A DNA stretch of 64,000 bases from Syngnathus acus. Lineage: Eukaryota > Chordata > Actinopteri > Syngnathiformes > Syngnathidae. Location: assembly GCF_901709675.1 (NCBI RefSeq), contig NC_051101.1:4424501-4488500 (forward strand), read 5' to 3'. Under the pieces are notes generated by a model. It was not told where the DNA came from. It worked only from the letters and a program-made list of their open reading frames with translations, and made no database searches. Shown one piece after another: positions 1 through 12,009 of the stretch (the stretch's first letter is position 1; each line of letters starts with the position of its first letter). Both the position numbers and the translations under genes were made by a program.

Positions 1-3000
1 AATGGGCCTTCAAGAGAGAGCAGTTTTCTTGCCGACCTAAGAATAGAAATGTATAAATGAAATGGGAGGCAGGTCTGATACACAGGGGATACGGCAGATG
101 TAACAGCAGGCCACAGACACATTTGTCCCTGATAGTGAATCTATTACAGAAGCTTTTATTGAAATAGAGCTGGCATGCTTGAAACCCTTTTAATATCATA
201 ACCTATAAAACGGCAATATTTTATAATTATTCCATGGCAGCGTGTTTGGTAGAATCTTTAAACTGCCAATTACTGTGTCATATGTAGCTGCATTAGCGTC
301 TCATTACTTTAGTGATAGGGAGAAGATTCCTTAATGCCTCTTGACAGGCCATGATGTAATTACACAGTGTTTGTTGCGAGTCAACATGATAATTTGTGTT
401 TCCAAGGGATCTGTCATCCGCCCGGGATGCTGGGCGCATAAATGATTCTACCTCTCATAAATGTCCTGATTGAAAAACAAGCTGTTACCCAATCCAACTC
501 CACTATCTTGTCATCGTCGAAACGTGTGGATCCAGAACATGTGTAAAGGAAAAAAAAGGAATACAATTGCTGGTAAAAATGTATCAATATGAAATGGAGG
601 TGCTGCATGACGGCTTACCTTCTCCTGCGCAATCGCTCGAGTATGATGTGGAGACTTGTGTTTATTATTGTAATGTAGTAATAATGTGTTGCAGTATGGT
701 GTTCCCCTGAGGCTACCATTGTTGAATTTAACCATTCCCACCCCCTGAGCTCGACCGAACCAGAATACACAGCATCTGCATGGGGGCTTCAGAGTTTCTG
801 TGCACGGCAAAGGGTGTGTGCGTGTGGTGTTTGTGTGCGTTTTTGGGGGCGTCTTTTTGTTGTTGTCTGTTTTGAGATCTGCGAGTTGGGCTGGGATGTA
901 TTAAAAGCAGAGCGCGTTATTCCTGCGTAGCCGCTGGCTCTGGTGCACCTCTCCAGCATTCTGACTGTGACCCCAGCCCGCGGTTCTGTGTGTGTTTTCA
1001 TTCTTTTTGTACATGCTCCCTAAGATATTCTCACAATCCTTTTTTTTTTTTTTCTCCTCCTGCATGCAGCTCATTGCGGGTTCCTCGCAGAACACACCCC
1101 CATAGAGGAGGTTGCCCTTGATTTATTTGTCTCGCCACTATCCTTCTTATTTTTTCACTTTGAATTGCTATAATAATGCCCTGACTCAACCCTCTCATCT
1201 CCTTTTTAAAAATGTGTCTTCTGCAAGATACCGTGCAGTGAGATCTTTGCTTGAAGCCTCACACCAAATATGAAAGGTACTACACGATTTTGGAGTTGGA
1301 ATGCAAAACATGTAAAACTGCAAAGATTTTATGAAAACTTGGGATCACCGGAGACATGAACATCTGAATTTGTTTTTCTGAGCGCCCAGCTGTGTACTGT
1401 ACATGCATCAGCCGTTATAGCCTTTTATCGTATTCCTTTGATCTCTCTGACTTTTTATATCACATTTTCGGATCCTGCGGTGGAATCAGCAAGCGGATCT
1501 ATAAATCAAGACTGTAGTGGGCAAGGTGATATGCATATTTTTATTTATTTATATATCCCCTTTGAAACGGTTCATTTACTACATTCTAGGACTGTGTGAG
1601 GTTTTGCATGAAGTTTGAAAATTTCCTAGTAATACTCTTGAAAAATGAATGGAAAGGAGTCTGGAAATTGAAAAATGTAATTTGTTTGGGGAAGATGAAC
1701 ACACGCACAAACACACACAAATACACACACACACACTACTTGACAAAACTTTCAAAAGGTTTGTCCATATTTGAACCATATTTGAATAAACGCTCTGTGT
1801 ACCGCTGGAAAGAGAAACAGATGGACCTGTTTTAGATTAGTCTTTAACGTTTGTTTTATGAGGTGTCATCACTATGGGGGCCTAAGCGCAAAACATGTGT
1901 GGAGAAAAACATTGTAGCTTAAGTTACTTTTCCCAAGGTCAGCTATTGTTCATTGTCAGTAAAGAATTGATTGAATCTTTGAAAACATAAACTGACAATT
2001 TTCCTTTGGCATGATTTTCTTCTTGTGCTCTGGTTATAATTACTGTTGCTGCTTTGGGGCACATGTCATTAGAACGAAAGAAAGAGTGTTTTAGGAGCTA
2101 TGTTCAGTAGGGTACCACAAATTTATTTTAATGAGGACACTTGACACCAGCAAGGATGCTGTTGACAAGAATTTGACCTTTGATTTTCAATAGGGAGATA
2201 TATACTTTATGTTTTCCTATGTGACTATAATATCATTGCTATCTGAAAGCCCCACGTGTTTACTTTACGACAGCCTTCAACATTTCTGACAATTGTGAAA
2301 GAAATGGAGGCAAGATTCAAGCCATTTTTTTTTATTTAAAAAAATGCGTAGACTATTGATTATATGTGTATAATGCCGAGGTGACAGGTCATGGTAATTT
2401 ATTCATGGTACTAAATCTGACTAGTCTTTTGCAAAATATTCCATTGCTGCTGAAGAACAATCATTGGACAATAACAAGTATAACAGAAAATGAGTCCTAC
2501 TTTTTTTCTGGACTAATTTGAGGATATGGAGTTTCCTCTTTAGTCAAATATATTTTTGTCTAATGTGGAATCGGGTTTGGTTTATCAGTCAACTCTGACA
2601 AATTTTAATGTCATGATAATGCAAGCTCTCTTTGTTGTCCTCATCCAAATTGTCTTCACCTCTAGCCACTCGACCTTTCTGTTTGCTCTCAAGTAGCACA
2701 CCTGCTCCTCCAGCTCATACCCAGCGCAAGGCTGGTACCTCTCTGATGACTGTCATCATCATGTTTTTGTTTTTTATCTTTTTTCTGTCAGACCATCGAT
2801 GACAAGCCAGGAAGGCAGCGAGCCAGCAAAGCCAGGCAGGGAAATACGTCCATTGAATCATAATCTCTGGAAAATTGAAAGTAAACTTTGGAAATGTCAC
2901 AAAACAAAGAAAACTTTCATTGTGCGCTTTGTGAGTAAATCAAGCTTCATAATGATTACAACACTTGGATTGTTTTGGATGTATTTTTATGGCACAGCTT

Positions 3001-4283
3001 GTAAAGATACTCATTTCAAATATGCAACGATCACAAATCTTCCAAACATCCCGGCAGCACTCTCTCCTCATCCTCCCTGCTTCTCTGCGCTTGGGCCAGC
3101 ATGAGACTGGTGACACAGATGTAATAACATCTCTTGTGAATATTATGCTTCTACAGCAATTTTCAGAGGTGATTAAACATTGTGTTTTAAAGTGTCTCAC
3201 TGTTGTGAGGAATAAAGAGAGAAATGTGATCAGAATGAAGAATGACAGAGGGAGAGGAAGCTATTCAGGCATCGCTGCTTTTCCTCCAGGTGTCTTCGGC
3301 CTGCATGATTTCATCTGCGCAGCCATAATAAACTTCCTTAATGAAATAAGTAATTAACATATTATAATTGTGCGGTGGATGATTTTGACAGAGATCATTT
3401 TCCATATCTAATGCTATGCTAATTTAATCTGTTCCCCTCCTCTGCCCGACACGACCCTTTCTGTGATTAAGTTTCATGCCATCTCACTTTCGCTTTTCCT
3501 CACCTCTTCTTCATGCAACCCCCCTCATCACCCACACATCCACCCTCTGTCTTTTCTTCACGTGTCTCTTCCTCTCTTTTTCCAGTGATGGATTGACTCC
3601 TCGGCGAAGGTTCAAGGCCTTGTTGTTGTGGACTTGCAGGCGGAGGGACGTGCACAGATGGCCGGGGGACTGGAGGTTGGGGGATGGCGGGTGGAGCTTT
3701 TGCATCTGTATGTGTGGTCTGATCTCTGCCTCTTCTGCATGGAAAAAGGAGAGTGCATGAACAGGAAGCGTAGGAGGTAGGGGTAATGGTGCTGATTGAA
3801 ATATAGCTATGGGCTGGTAGTCACATGGACCTTCACTGTTTTGGGACTTTGTTATTGGTAATGTGCAGTTGAGACAAATCTGAGTATCATCTAGTGTCAT
3901 TTTTCTGGTGATGAGACCATTATTAGTCTGCACAATTCAAAATGGCTGTCTCACAACATCCTGTCCTTCATGGGAATTCCATGGTCCAGTTGCATTTTTT
4001 TTTAGCCTTTTCTCTTTAACTGAACTGAACTTGAGCACTTATGTCTAAACTTAACAGCGTGTAACCACAGCAAGACAGGTAAATACAACGTACAAGTACT
4101 AAAGCAAATTTTTCAATGACCTAAAATGGAGAGATATATACAGTTTACAGTGGTAGCCGTGCACTGGAATATAGTGGAAAAAAAATTGCCCTTCAGATGG
4201 TATGCGTCTTATCATGTATATATCATGGTACTGTTTTTCCACAAGAGCTTCTATTTTTATTTATTATTATTTTTTATTATTAT
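1..4283. other. Non-coding, no gene seen
   Basis: AT-rich with short homopolymers. The longest frame is 140 codons (3511-3933, minus), with no recognisable domain. The block at 3250-3440, with TAATTAAC, has enhancer-like texture but nothing decisive. Confidence 0.5.
1700..1737. repeat. CA-rich microsatellite
   Basis: Imperfect ACAC run with G and A interruptions. Confidence 0.85.
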
Positions 4284-4285
4284 TA

Positions 4286-4368
4286 CCGTTTTTTTCCGTG
4301 TATAATGCGCAAAATTTAACTAATTTATTGTCCTAAAATCTGGGGTGCGCATTATACATGGGTACAAA

Positions 4369-4427
<59 letters not shown>

Positions 4428-5017
4428 AAATCATGGTACAACAAAACCAACAACAGGACTGACCGACAATAGTGTGTTTGTACTGTGCTCTGGTCATTTC
4501 GTCAAAGAAGGGATAATAGTCCTCTTCTCTTCTTGACTGACAATGAATGTGATAGTTTAATACAATCAGCAAATAACAAAATGCGTATTACAGGTAATAT
4601 TTTATTTCACAACACTTTGCCATGTTCCTTTCGTCTCTGCTGTTCACTTCAAACACGCTCCATACGAACGCAATGCTCTCGTATCAGACGCTTGCTCGAT
4701 CACCTGCTCGTTTGCTGTCACAATGTACCCTACACAAATCCGAAACATTTGTTGCGGCTCCGAGTCACGACGAGGGGCAAGTTTTGGTTTCCAAGGGTGT
4801 TTTTATTCCTCTTCAACGTCTCTCCCATACAGAGCCGCCTTTTTCACATGTCCGCACGTCACTTTCCTCTCTTTTCATCTGATTGCGGTGGTGCCTTTAC
4901 GGGCAGTCGGAGAAATCAACGGCAACAAAAAAAAATACATCCAGCCTAGTTAAGACCATACCAAAGACTATAAAAATGGGACCCATTGCCTCCCTGCGTG
5001 TGTGACGATCATTGGGA

Positions 5018-5061
<44 letters not shown>

Positions 5062-5162
5062 GGTGCGTATTATACATGGGTACAGGCTTTTTTCCAGCAT
5101 CCACATGCCATTTTTAGGGTGCGTATTATACATGGGGGCGCATTATACACGGAAAAAAACGG
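4286..5162. mobile_element. 877-bp inverted-repeat DNA transposon, TA-flanked
   Basis: The first 25 bp (from CCGTTTTTTTCCGTG) and the last 25 bp are perfect reverse complements. A TA dinucleotide flanks both ends (4284-4285 and 5163-5164). Subterminal copies of a GGTGCGYATTATACATGGG motif lie at about 4343, 5062 and 5119. The interior holds long T (4369-4423) and A (5021-5058) runs and about 600 bp of unrecognised sequence. No reading frame resembles a known transposase, so it is probably non-autonomous. TA target duplication suggests Tc1/mariner/pogo-type mobilisation. That assignment is inference. Confidence 0.8.
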
Positions 5163-5164
5163 TA

Positions 5165-6239
5165 TATAGAATAGGCCAGTTGGTTACTCATGTGGTCCCT
5201 GGGAGCAACCTATTGCCCACAAGCACCTCTTTGGTTTGACAATCTCTCAACCAAGGACAGCGGTGTGTCTTCCGCTGTACCACTGATCCAAGCAATGTTT
5301 TATCTCTTAGATTTAAATTGGGTATAATGAACATTTTGAAATATCAAATTAAATTGAATAAAAGCCCTAAACGATGATTTGTCTGGGTTTTGAAAGAAAA
5401 AGAAAAAATCTACTTGTAATTAGTGTGCCCGAAAGAGGACAAATGAATACATTTACATTATACACAACACATGTTCATTGGCATCAGGAATTTGGTGGGA
5501 AAAGCTGGGAGGGACACCAAAAAAAGGACTGCCTGTGGTTAATCTGTCCCATGTGGTGCCCCTCTAATGCACTAACGCTGAGTCTCAAATGCCTGAATAC
5601 CTCCTGTTTTGTGAGCGCAAAAGACATCTACCACTACAATTAATATTTTGTATCTGTAAGTGGTCTACAATAACAGAAAGAATCTCCTCAATCTTTGAAA
5701 TCAAATGTGGCGCTACAAAAAAAAAAAACAATGGACAATTTACAAAGGAAAGAAGATTACATTATGTATAAGCAGTATTTTGTAAAACAATTTTGCCTGT
5801 TCTAAGTTAAGCACACAACAACTGGAATGCATGAATATTTTACACCGGTAGTTTGCACAAGTATGTGTGTGTGTGTTTATGTCTGTGTGCTGTTAGTGTG
5901 AGGTCAGGTGGGACTAACAGCAGATGAGCAATGTGAAAGAGCTCAGATGTGAAGGTGGCCAGTAACAATTGATGATTGACAAGACATGCCACGTGTAATG
6001 AGAGGTTCATACCTGCATGTTGCCTTTTGCTACCGAGCTGCTTTTAACCACTCCTCTGACCAAATATGCACCAGAAAGGGCTGAAGTCCAAATAAAAATT
6101 ATAACTTTATACATTTATCACCCGTCTGGGAATGTTTATCAACAACGGATGGATGTACCTGACCTTGAAGTGGCCCTGGCTGAAAAAAAGGGTTCTGGAC
6201 TACTGCTTTCACCCATGCACGAGATCTCTGAGTCTATAG
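5165..6239. other. Non-coding; possible SINE-like piece at the left
   Basis: 5165-5290, read on the minus strand, has GATCAGTGGTACAGCGG and TTGGTTGAGAGATTG, weakly tRNA-SINE-like. The rest is featureless AT-rich sequence. Confidence 0.3.
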
Positions 6240-6920
6240 AATGAGTAAGTGTGATAGAATCTTCTTGGTTATCCACTGGTGGCCAATTTCACTTTGATGT
6301 TTGTGTGCATGATACCTCCTGATGGTTCAGCAGAGAATCTAGCAGGTTCAGGTTCACCACCTTTGTTGCCATCGACATAGTACTTAAAAGCCAAGATGGA
6401 GTTCTTTCACTTGACCCACAGCCACTGGCTCCCCTTTCCAGCAGTCCTGCAGTAGTCTGCAGTAGGCCTGCTGGTGGGCCTTCCTTTCCTCTCCCATCGT
6501 CCTGTGTAGCCCTGATGTTGAGGAGGTTATGAACCCTCTGGATTATCACTGCAAGTACTTTCACTTTCCAGCCTATTTGTTGATGAGCCTATCTCAGTCT
6601 GACCACGGAACAGTTAGAAGTTGGTGGGTGCAATTTCAGATGGGAAGAAGAACTTCTGGTTCAAGGCTGCCGGAAGCTTCCAGTCCTGTGCCCAGCTGAG
6701 CTGTCCTACGTATGTCAGGGTGGTCAGGCTGGCCTTGTCATCACCTTTCCACACGCGTTGTTACATGCCAACGTGATGATAGAGGAGAGGAAGGGTGCTG
6801 TTGCCTGTCGGCTTTCCAGTACTGCTGCAAGACACTTTGACAAGACACTTTTTGCTGCCACGTGTAACATTGAGTGAGACTGTTCTGAGAATGTTCTTCA
6901 GAGTTGTTGGATTTGGACAG
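6240..6920 (-). pseudogene. Decayed LINE-type C-terminal region
   Basis: Conceptual minus-strand translation, across several frameshifts and stops, gives in order: a segment with LKNIL and SLTQCYTW near 6900-6830, LTTLTYVGQLSWAQDWKL then LNQKFFFPSEIAPTNF near 6720-6620, and finally a QWLWVK box near 6425-6410. I recall this order of motifs from the tail region that follows reverse transcriptase in a fish non-LTR retrotransposon family. No single frame exceeds 91 residues, so it is dead. The family name and exact limits are uncertain. Confidence 0.45.
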
Positions 6921-6929
6921 CAAGAGCAT

Positions 6930-8787
6930 TTGCTTTTATTGATTGTAGATTTAAATGTATTCTATTTGTGTTAGGAAAGAAGCAATTCAGGGTCTACCGT
7001 ATTTTTATTCTGTTCACCCTATACATATACGTACATAAAAGAATGGAGAGGTAAACCTTGTGTCTTTGTGTCTTCTACAATTCTTGTAGAACCCAACTTC
7101 AACCTCCCACTGCCAAGACCCCATCATTTGATTTTAATTTATCTTGAAGCTCTTCACAATAAAAGATGCAAAATGACCTTTACAAACAACAGGCACTCGT
7201 ATGAGTAAAAGGCCACCTAACTGAGACAATTGTTCTTTTTACATTGTACAATAGTACATATTAATACTTCATATGCCTCTATTATTACAGCAGACGTTGT
7301 CAATTTTGTTCCCTTTGTGCCTCAATAATTAGAACAAGTAGGTGTGTGAGAGCCAATTCTTTTGTATCTGAAAAAACTAATTTTATTCAATATGATGCCA
7401 GTGTTTCAATGAATATAAAACAAGACATCGAAGCAGTACTTTTAGATTTTACTGATTGAGATTTTGACCTCATATCAGTCAGACTTAGTGAATGATTGCA
7501 GTTCTGTGAAAATGTATCTTTGTCAGCAATGTTGGGCATATTCCTCAGGATAAAACACTTATTAGTACGTTTTATGTCCCCCTCCTCAAAAAAAAAAAAA
7601 GGGAATCCCCAAAATACACAAAAAGCTTATACTAACCCATCTTTGTGCCTTCTTCTCATTATCAGTCTTCCTGTTTCTTCCTCTGGCTCAGGCCTGGTAG
7701 TTTATGGGAAGACTGCAACATAGCTAAATTATCATCAGAATGAGAAAGGAGTCCCTGGGCTAATGCAATGTAGATATGTTGTTTTTTTGTCCGAATACGA
7801 GAAAAAGAATTTATTTTAGGACTTCGGAAAGTCAGAATTAATTTTTTGCTCGAGTTTTTACCCTGCAGTCAAACATAAACTGACTGCAGACTCAGCTGGC
7901 TGACTGAGTGGGGACACACACAAGACGTGTGCACGCATAAAGACACACAAGCACGCACACCGCTCGCTATGAATGCTTAGAGTCCCACCGCTCTCTAGTC
8001 ACACGTTCAAGTTAACTCCCCAATGAAGTGTGTCCGTGTGAGTCCATAGTCGCCTATGAATCCCTGATTGACAGGTGGACATGGGCGACACAATAGCCGA
8101 CAATATTGTGTGACGACCATGGTTACAATGGCCGGTCTCCGGGGAAATGCAGAGCTGTGCCGTCATCCTCCATCTGACATGAAAAGGGAAAATTTCAGGT
8201 GGCGGTTGAGGGAAAAAAAAAAAAAGAAAACATTTGGGAGGGTTGAGCTAATCAACATTGCCGCTGGCAGCCGCTTTGATAGGGAAAATGGAATCCTTGA
8301 TTGTAATATAGGGCACATGACTGATTCATCTCATGCATGCGGCAAGGCAGTAATAAGCAAGCTGCAAACCACGGAGTTTCTGTCCTTCTTCATTGTACTC
8401 TCATGAGACTTCAGTATGATACTGTACAAACAAAACACTATATTTTGTGCATAGGCTATGCATTAGATTATTAAGAAACACAATCTCTAAAACAAATATA
8501 GATACCTGTTTTATATCACCATTCAAAATTTGCAGCCCTTGTTACTCAAATTGCTTGTTGGAGCATTTATTATTATTTGTGAATTCCCAGGCAACATTGT
8601 GACATCCAAAGCCCAACATGTTTCATGCTCTCAGTTTTCGATTCAGTTTAGTATATGTTTCCCCCTTAGAATACCCATTTATGCGGTGGCCCTTTTCTCC
8701 TGCTTCAGAAGGTAAATTTTTGTAAAAAAACATACATTTGTATGAAACAAGTACTATCGATGTAGATGTCATTAATACTACTCATAA
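6930..8787. other. Non-coding, nothing recognised
   Basis: Contains a short A-run at 7590 and CA-rich text at 7915-7965. No domain in any frame. Confidence 0.45.
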
Positions 8788-8925
8788 GGGTGGCATGGCT
8801 CACGTAGTAGAGTGGTCATCTCTCAACCGAAAGATTACTCCTGGTGAATGAGGATTCACAACGTTAAATCACTTTGAGGACCTTGAACATAGGAAAGCAT
8901 TGAAAAATACTTCAATTAATCATTT
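8788..8925 (+). repeat. Degenerate tRNA-derived SINE-like repeat
   Basis: GGTGGCATGGCTCACGTAGT, then AGAGTGGTCATCTCTCAACC, resembles a tRNA-type A-box head. It is followed by CACTTTGAGGACCTTGAACA and GGAAAGCATTG, which resemble a SINE 3' part I recall from fish. No clear B box remains. Confidence 0.35.
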
Positions 8926-8929
8926 AAAG

Positions 8930-10980
8930 AGACCACAAACATTTGAATTTGCAGCGAAAATAACATGCACAAATAAGTCGAGTAACATAACTCAAAGTTT
9001 TGTACCTTTCAGCTTCATCTGCCTTCTCATTTTTCCTACCTATTGCTGTTTGAATTCCTTTCACTCACAGACACGCACGCACACGCACACACGCATACAC
9101 ACACAGGGACACACACGCACACACAAACCCACCCACCCACCCACAACAACGCACACTCGTGCGCACATTTTATTCTGTTGCTGCCAATAATTAGCACTAT
9201 GTTGTTGGGTGTTGATGTTTATTGTCGGAGCTGTGATGAATTTTTCTCGTGATTGTTGTGTTAGCTTTGGAATGTAGCTAAATGTCTGTTTTTAAATACA
9301 GTGTGCTTGCTGGACATCTTCGAGTTGCATTGAAAACACTGGGACGTTATATTCTTCTGAGACTAGGCATGAGGACTCTTCTCCCCCCGTTGACATTGGA
9401 TCTAAATGTGCGAGTTTTATGATCTAAGATGTCAAGTACTTGACATGTCATGCAAAAGAGATGCATTTAGGGTTTCAAAGTACCTGTGGAAATGCAGCTT
9501 GTGTGGACACTAGTGTGTTAGCACAAGCTTCAAGCTTCAAAAATAGCTACTGCTTAACTCTCAACCAGCGGGGACAATGGTCACAGATTTGAGCTCATGG
9601 TGGATCTGTGTAGTATTTTGTTTTCTTTATTAGTAAATTATTTAGGGCGTGTTGCATGTTCTGAATGATGTCCGTTGTTGAGCAAGCAAAACAAAGATGT
9701 GAAATAACAGGTGGTTCTTTCTTGGCAAGATCTTGTGTTGTTTAATGGCGGCCAGTACACGAGCCACGGCAGCAGATGAAACAACAACCCCCATTCTCCA
9801 GGTCAGAGGGTTTTATACTGTCCGCAAAAGGCGGGGAACCGTCACCTGCACAAAGTAAAGTGGCTGGACTTAACATATGAAGGACAGTTCAGCCAGCCTT
9901 TGGAGATCTCTTTTAAAGACTTTAAAACTTGTTATAAAGTTTTTATTTGTTTTCCAGTTTACAGCGCTGTAAAGTATTTGCCCTCGTCAGTTTTTTTCTG
10001 CATAGCTTCAACCACAAGTTTTAAGATCATAAAACTTGTATATATCAGATAATGATTAACCAAGCAAACACGAAATGCAAATTTAGATGACAAGTATAAC
10101 AGATCTGGTTTTCTCAGGTTCATGTCCAGACTTTCAATTGGCCAGTCAAAATGTTTATTCTTGGTGCTCCGTAGTTAAGGCAGTATGTCAACCAACAATT
10201 ATTTAGTTTTTTTTTCTTTTTTCAGTAACGAGTAACAAAACTAGTTAGGGGAAATTTATTGTAGTAAAAAATATACTTTTGGCTTTAGAAATTAGGTGTA
10301 TGTAGTAAAAGTGAAACTTTTACCAACATGCAGTACAAAGTATTTGTATTCACATGTTACAAGAAAAAAAAACAGTGAACATAGAGGTCCGTGAATCATG
10401 ATGAACATCGCTGATAGGGATTAGGCAGCTAATAATCTGTCTTGTCTAATTGTGTGTGCGTGTGTGAGATTTGAGAGAAAAGGAGTGAGGAAAATGAGAG
10501 ATGGAAAGAGAGTGACGCTCTCTTATCAGTCTTTGCAGTCCTCAACACCAGCAGATAAACAGAAGTGTGAAGGGCAGTTGCACTGCAGGGGGCTGATTGA
10601 CATGGCGGCTGCCCAAAGAACATAAACTGATACACACGAACACACAATTTCTCCTTCACCAGGGTGAATGCGGGGTGCTCTTTGAGAAATGATCAGACAG
10701 ATTTTTTTTGGACCCAATCACCCCCTGACCACAAATAATGTTTAGAGAATGGGTAGTAAAGCAGTGACTTAAGACTTTTTGAATTCTCATGTTTAGTGAG
10801 GATCTTGCAGTGTTAGGGGCCTACAAATTGAGTTGATGGTGCGAAATTTCAAATGGTACACAATTTCAAGATTCAAAGTGTTTATTGTATAAGAGTTGGG
10901 AAGTTTGACTGAAATCCTACAACTCCAATGGCCTATCTATCGTATAAAAACTTTTTTTTTTTTTTCCCTGTACCCGATAA
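8930..10980. other. Non-coding, nothing recognised besides microsatellite
   Basis: Apart from the CA/CCCA run, 10215-10345 (AACGAGTAACAAAA, AGTAAAAGTGAAACT) faintly recalls a dispersed repeat. Otherwise no signal. Confidence 0.4.
9071..9157. repeat. CA/CCCA-rich microsatellite
   Basis: Imperfect CACACG/ACAC units, then four ACCC units, then AACAACGCACAC. Confidence 0.9.
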
Positions 10981-11140
10981 AGTCAAAAGTCAGCTTTATT
11001 GTCAATCCCTTCATATGTCAAGACACACAAAGAAACCGAAATTCCGTTTCCTCCATCCCACGGTGACGAGACATACAAGTAGGCGACACAAAACAAAAAC
11101 AAGAAGGCACGTTGAAAGAAGGTATTACGTTGAAAATAAA
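10981..11140 (-). repeat. LINE-type 3' tail
   Basis: On the minus strand the segment ends ...GGGATTGACAATAAAGCTGACTTTTGAC and is preceded by GAAATTTCGG-like text. GACAATAAAG is shared with the tail at 16175 and is typical of 3' ends of fish LINEs and mobilised SINEs. Family unverified. Confidence 0.4.
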
Positions 11141-11189
11141 TAATAAATAATAAATCAAATAAAATGAGCGATGAATAATAATAATAATA

Positions 11190-11342
11190 CCGTAATTTTC
11201 GGACTATAAGTCGCACCAGCCATAAAATGCCCAAAAAAGTGAAAAAAAACCATATATATGTATGTAAGTCGCTCCTGAGTATAAGTCGCCCCCCCACCCA
11301 AACTATGAAAAAAAACCGCGACTTATAGTCCGAAAATTACGG
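11190..11342. mobile_element. MITE copy A (153 bp)
   Basis: Ends CCGTAATTTTCGG... and ...CCGAAAATTACGG are inverted repeats flanked by TA (11188-11189 and 11343-11344). It is nearly identical to the copies at 23878 and 47322 but lacks one 17-bp internal unit (CGGAGTATAAGTCGCAC). It sits inside an ATA-rich stretch. Confidence 0.85.
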
Positions 11343-11362
11343 TAATAATAATAAAATGGAAG

Positions 11363-11545
11363 ATTTCCTCCCACATTACAAAAACATGCATGTTAGGTTA
11401 ATTGACCACTCTAAATTGGCGTTGGGTGTGACTGTGAGTGTCAATGGTTGTTCGTCCATATGTGCCCTGCGATTGGCTGGCAACCAGTTCAGGGTGTCTC
11501 CCCCACTAATGCCCGAAGTCATCTGAGAGAGGCTCCAGCACGCCT
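11363..11545 (+). repeat. Dispersed repeat, 3' two thirds
   Basis: Sequence from TTTCCTCCCACATTACAAAA to GAGGCTCCAGCACGCC, including TGCCCTGCGATTGGCTGGC. I recognise this as a repeat very abundant in percomorph fish. Related fragments in this window lie at 17871, 29488 and (inverted) 50505. The tRNA-like 5' part is absent here. Confidence 0.65.
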
Positions 11546-11776
11546 GGGAAACACAAGTTTGTGTACTGTACGTCCGTTTTCATCTAAACAATGAAAGGAG
11601 ACTTGAAAGACAACCTTCACGACAAAAGCATGAAATTGGGCTTTTAGTTGATATGCTGGTAGCTGTGATATTAACTTGAGAAGAATTTCTATAAAGGACG
11701 TGTGTAATTGTGATGAAAATCAAGCCAATACAAAGAGGTCAAGAAAATATCCATGGATAATCCTGTTTGAGTCTAA

Positions 11777-11964
11777 AAATGTGTGTGTGTGTTTATTTGC
11801 ATTTGTGTGGTGTGTATTTGCATTTGTGCAGTGTGTATTTGAATTTGTGTGTCTGTGTGTGTGTGCACGTGTGGTGTGGACATTGATGCTGTGGTTTAAT
11901 GTGCCTTTATCTGTATATATATACTATATATATATATGTCTATATATATATATATATATATATA

Positions 11965-12007
<43 letters not shown>
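11777..12007. repeat. GT-rich 21-bp units followed by (TA)n
   Basis: 11777-11875 is GT-rich and contains three 21-bp units of the form GTGTGTATTTGCATTTGTG. 11914-12007 is (TA)n interrupted by ACTA and two GTC triplets. Confidence 0.9.

Positions 12008-12009
<2 letters not shown>

Noticed and set aside
3511-3933. 140-codon minus ORF as a host exon
   Set aside because: No domain, and no convincing splice signals or neighbouring exons in the same frame.
4485-4949. 154-codon ORF inside the 877-bp transposon, as a transposase
   Set aside because: No DDE, helix-turn-helix or other transposase motif seen in either strand.
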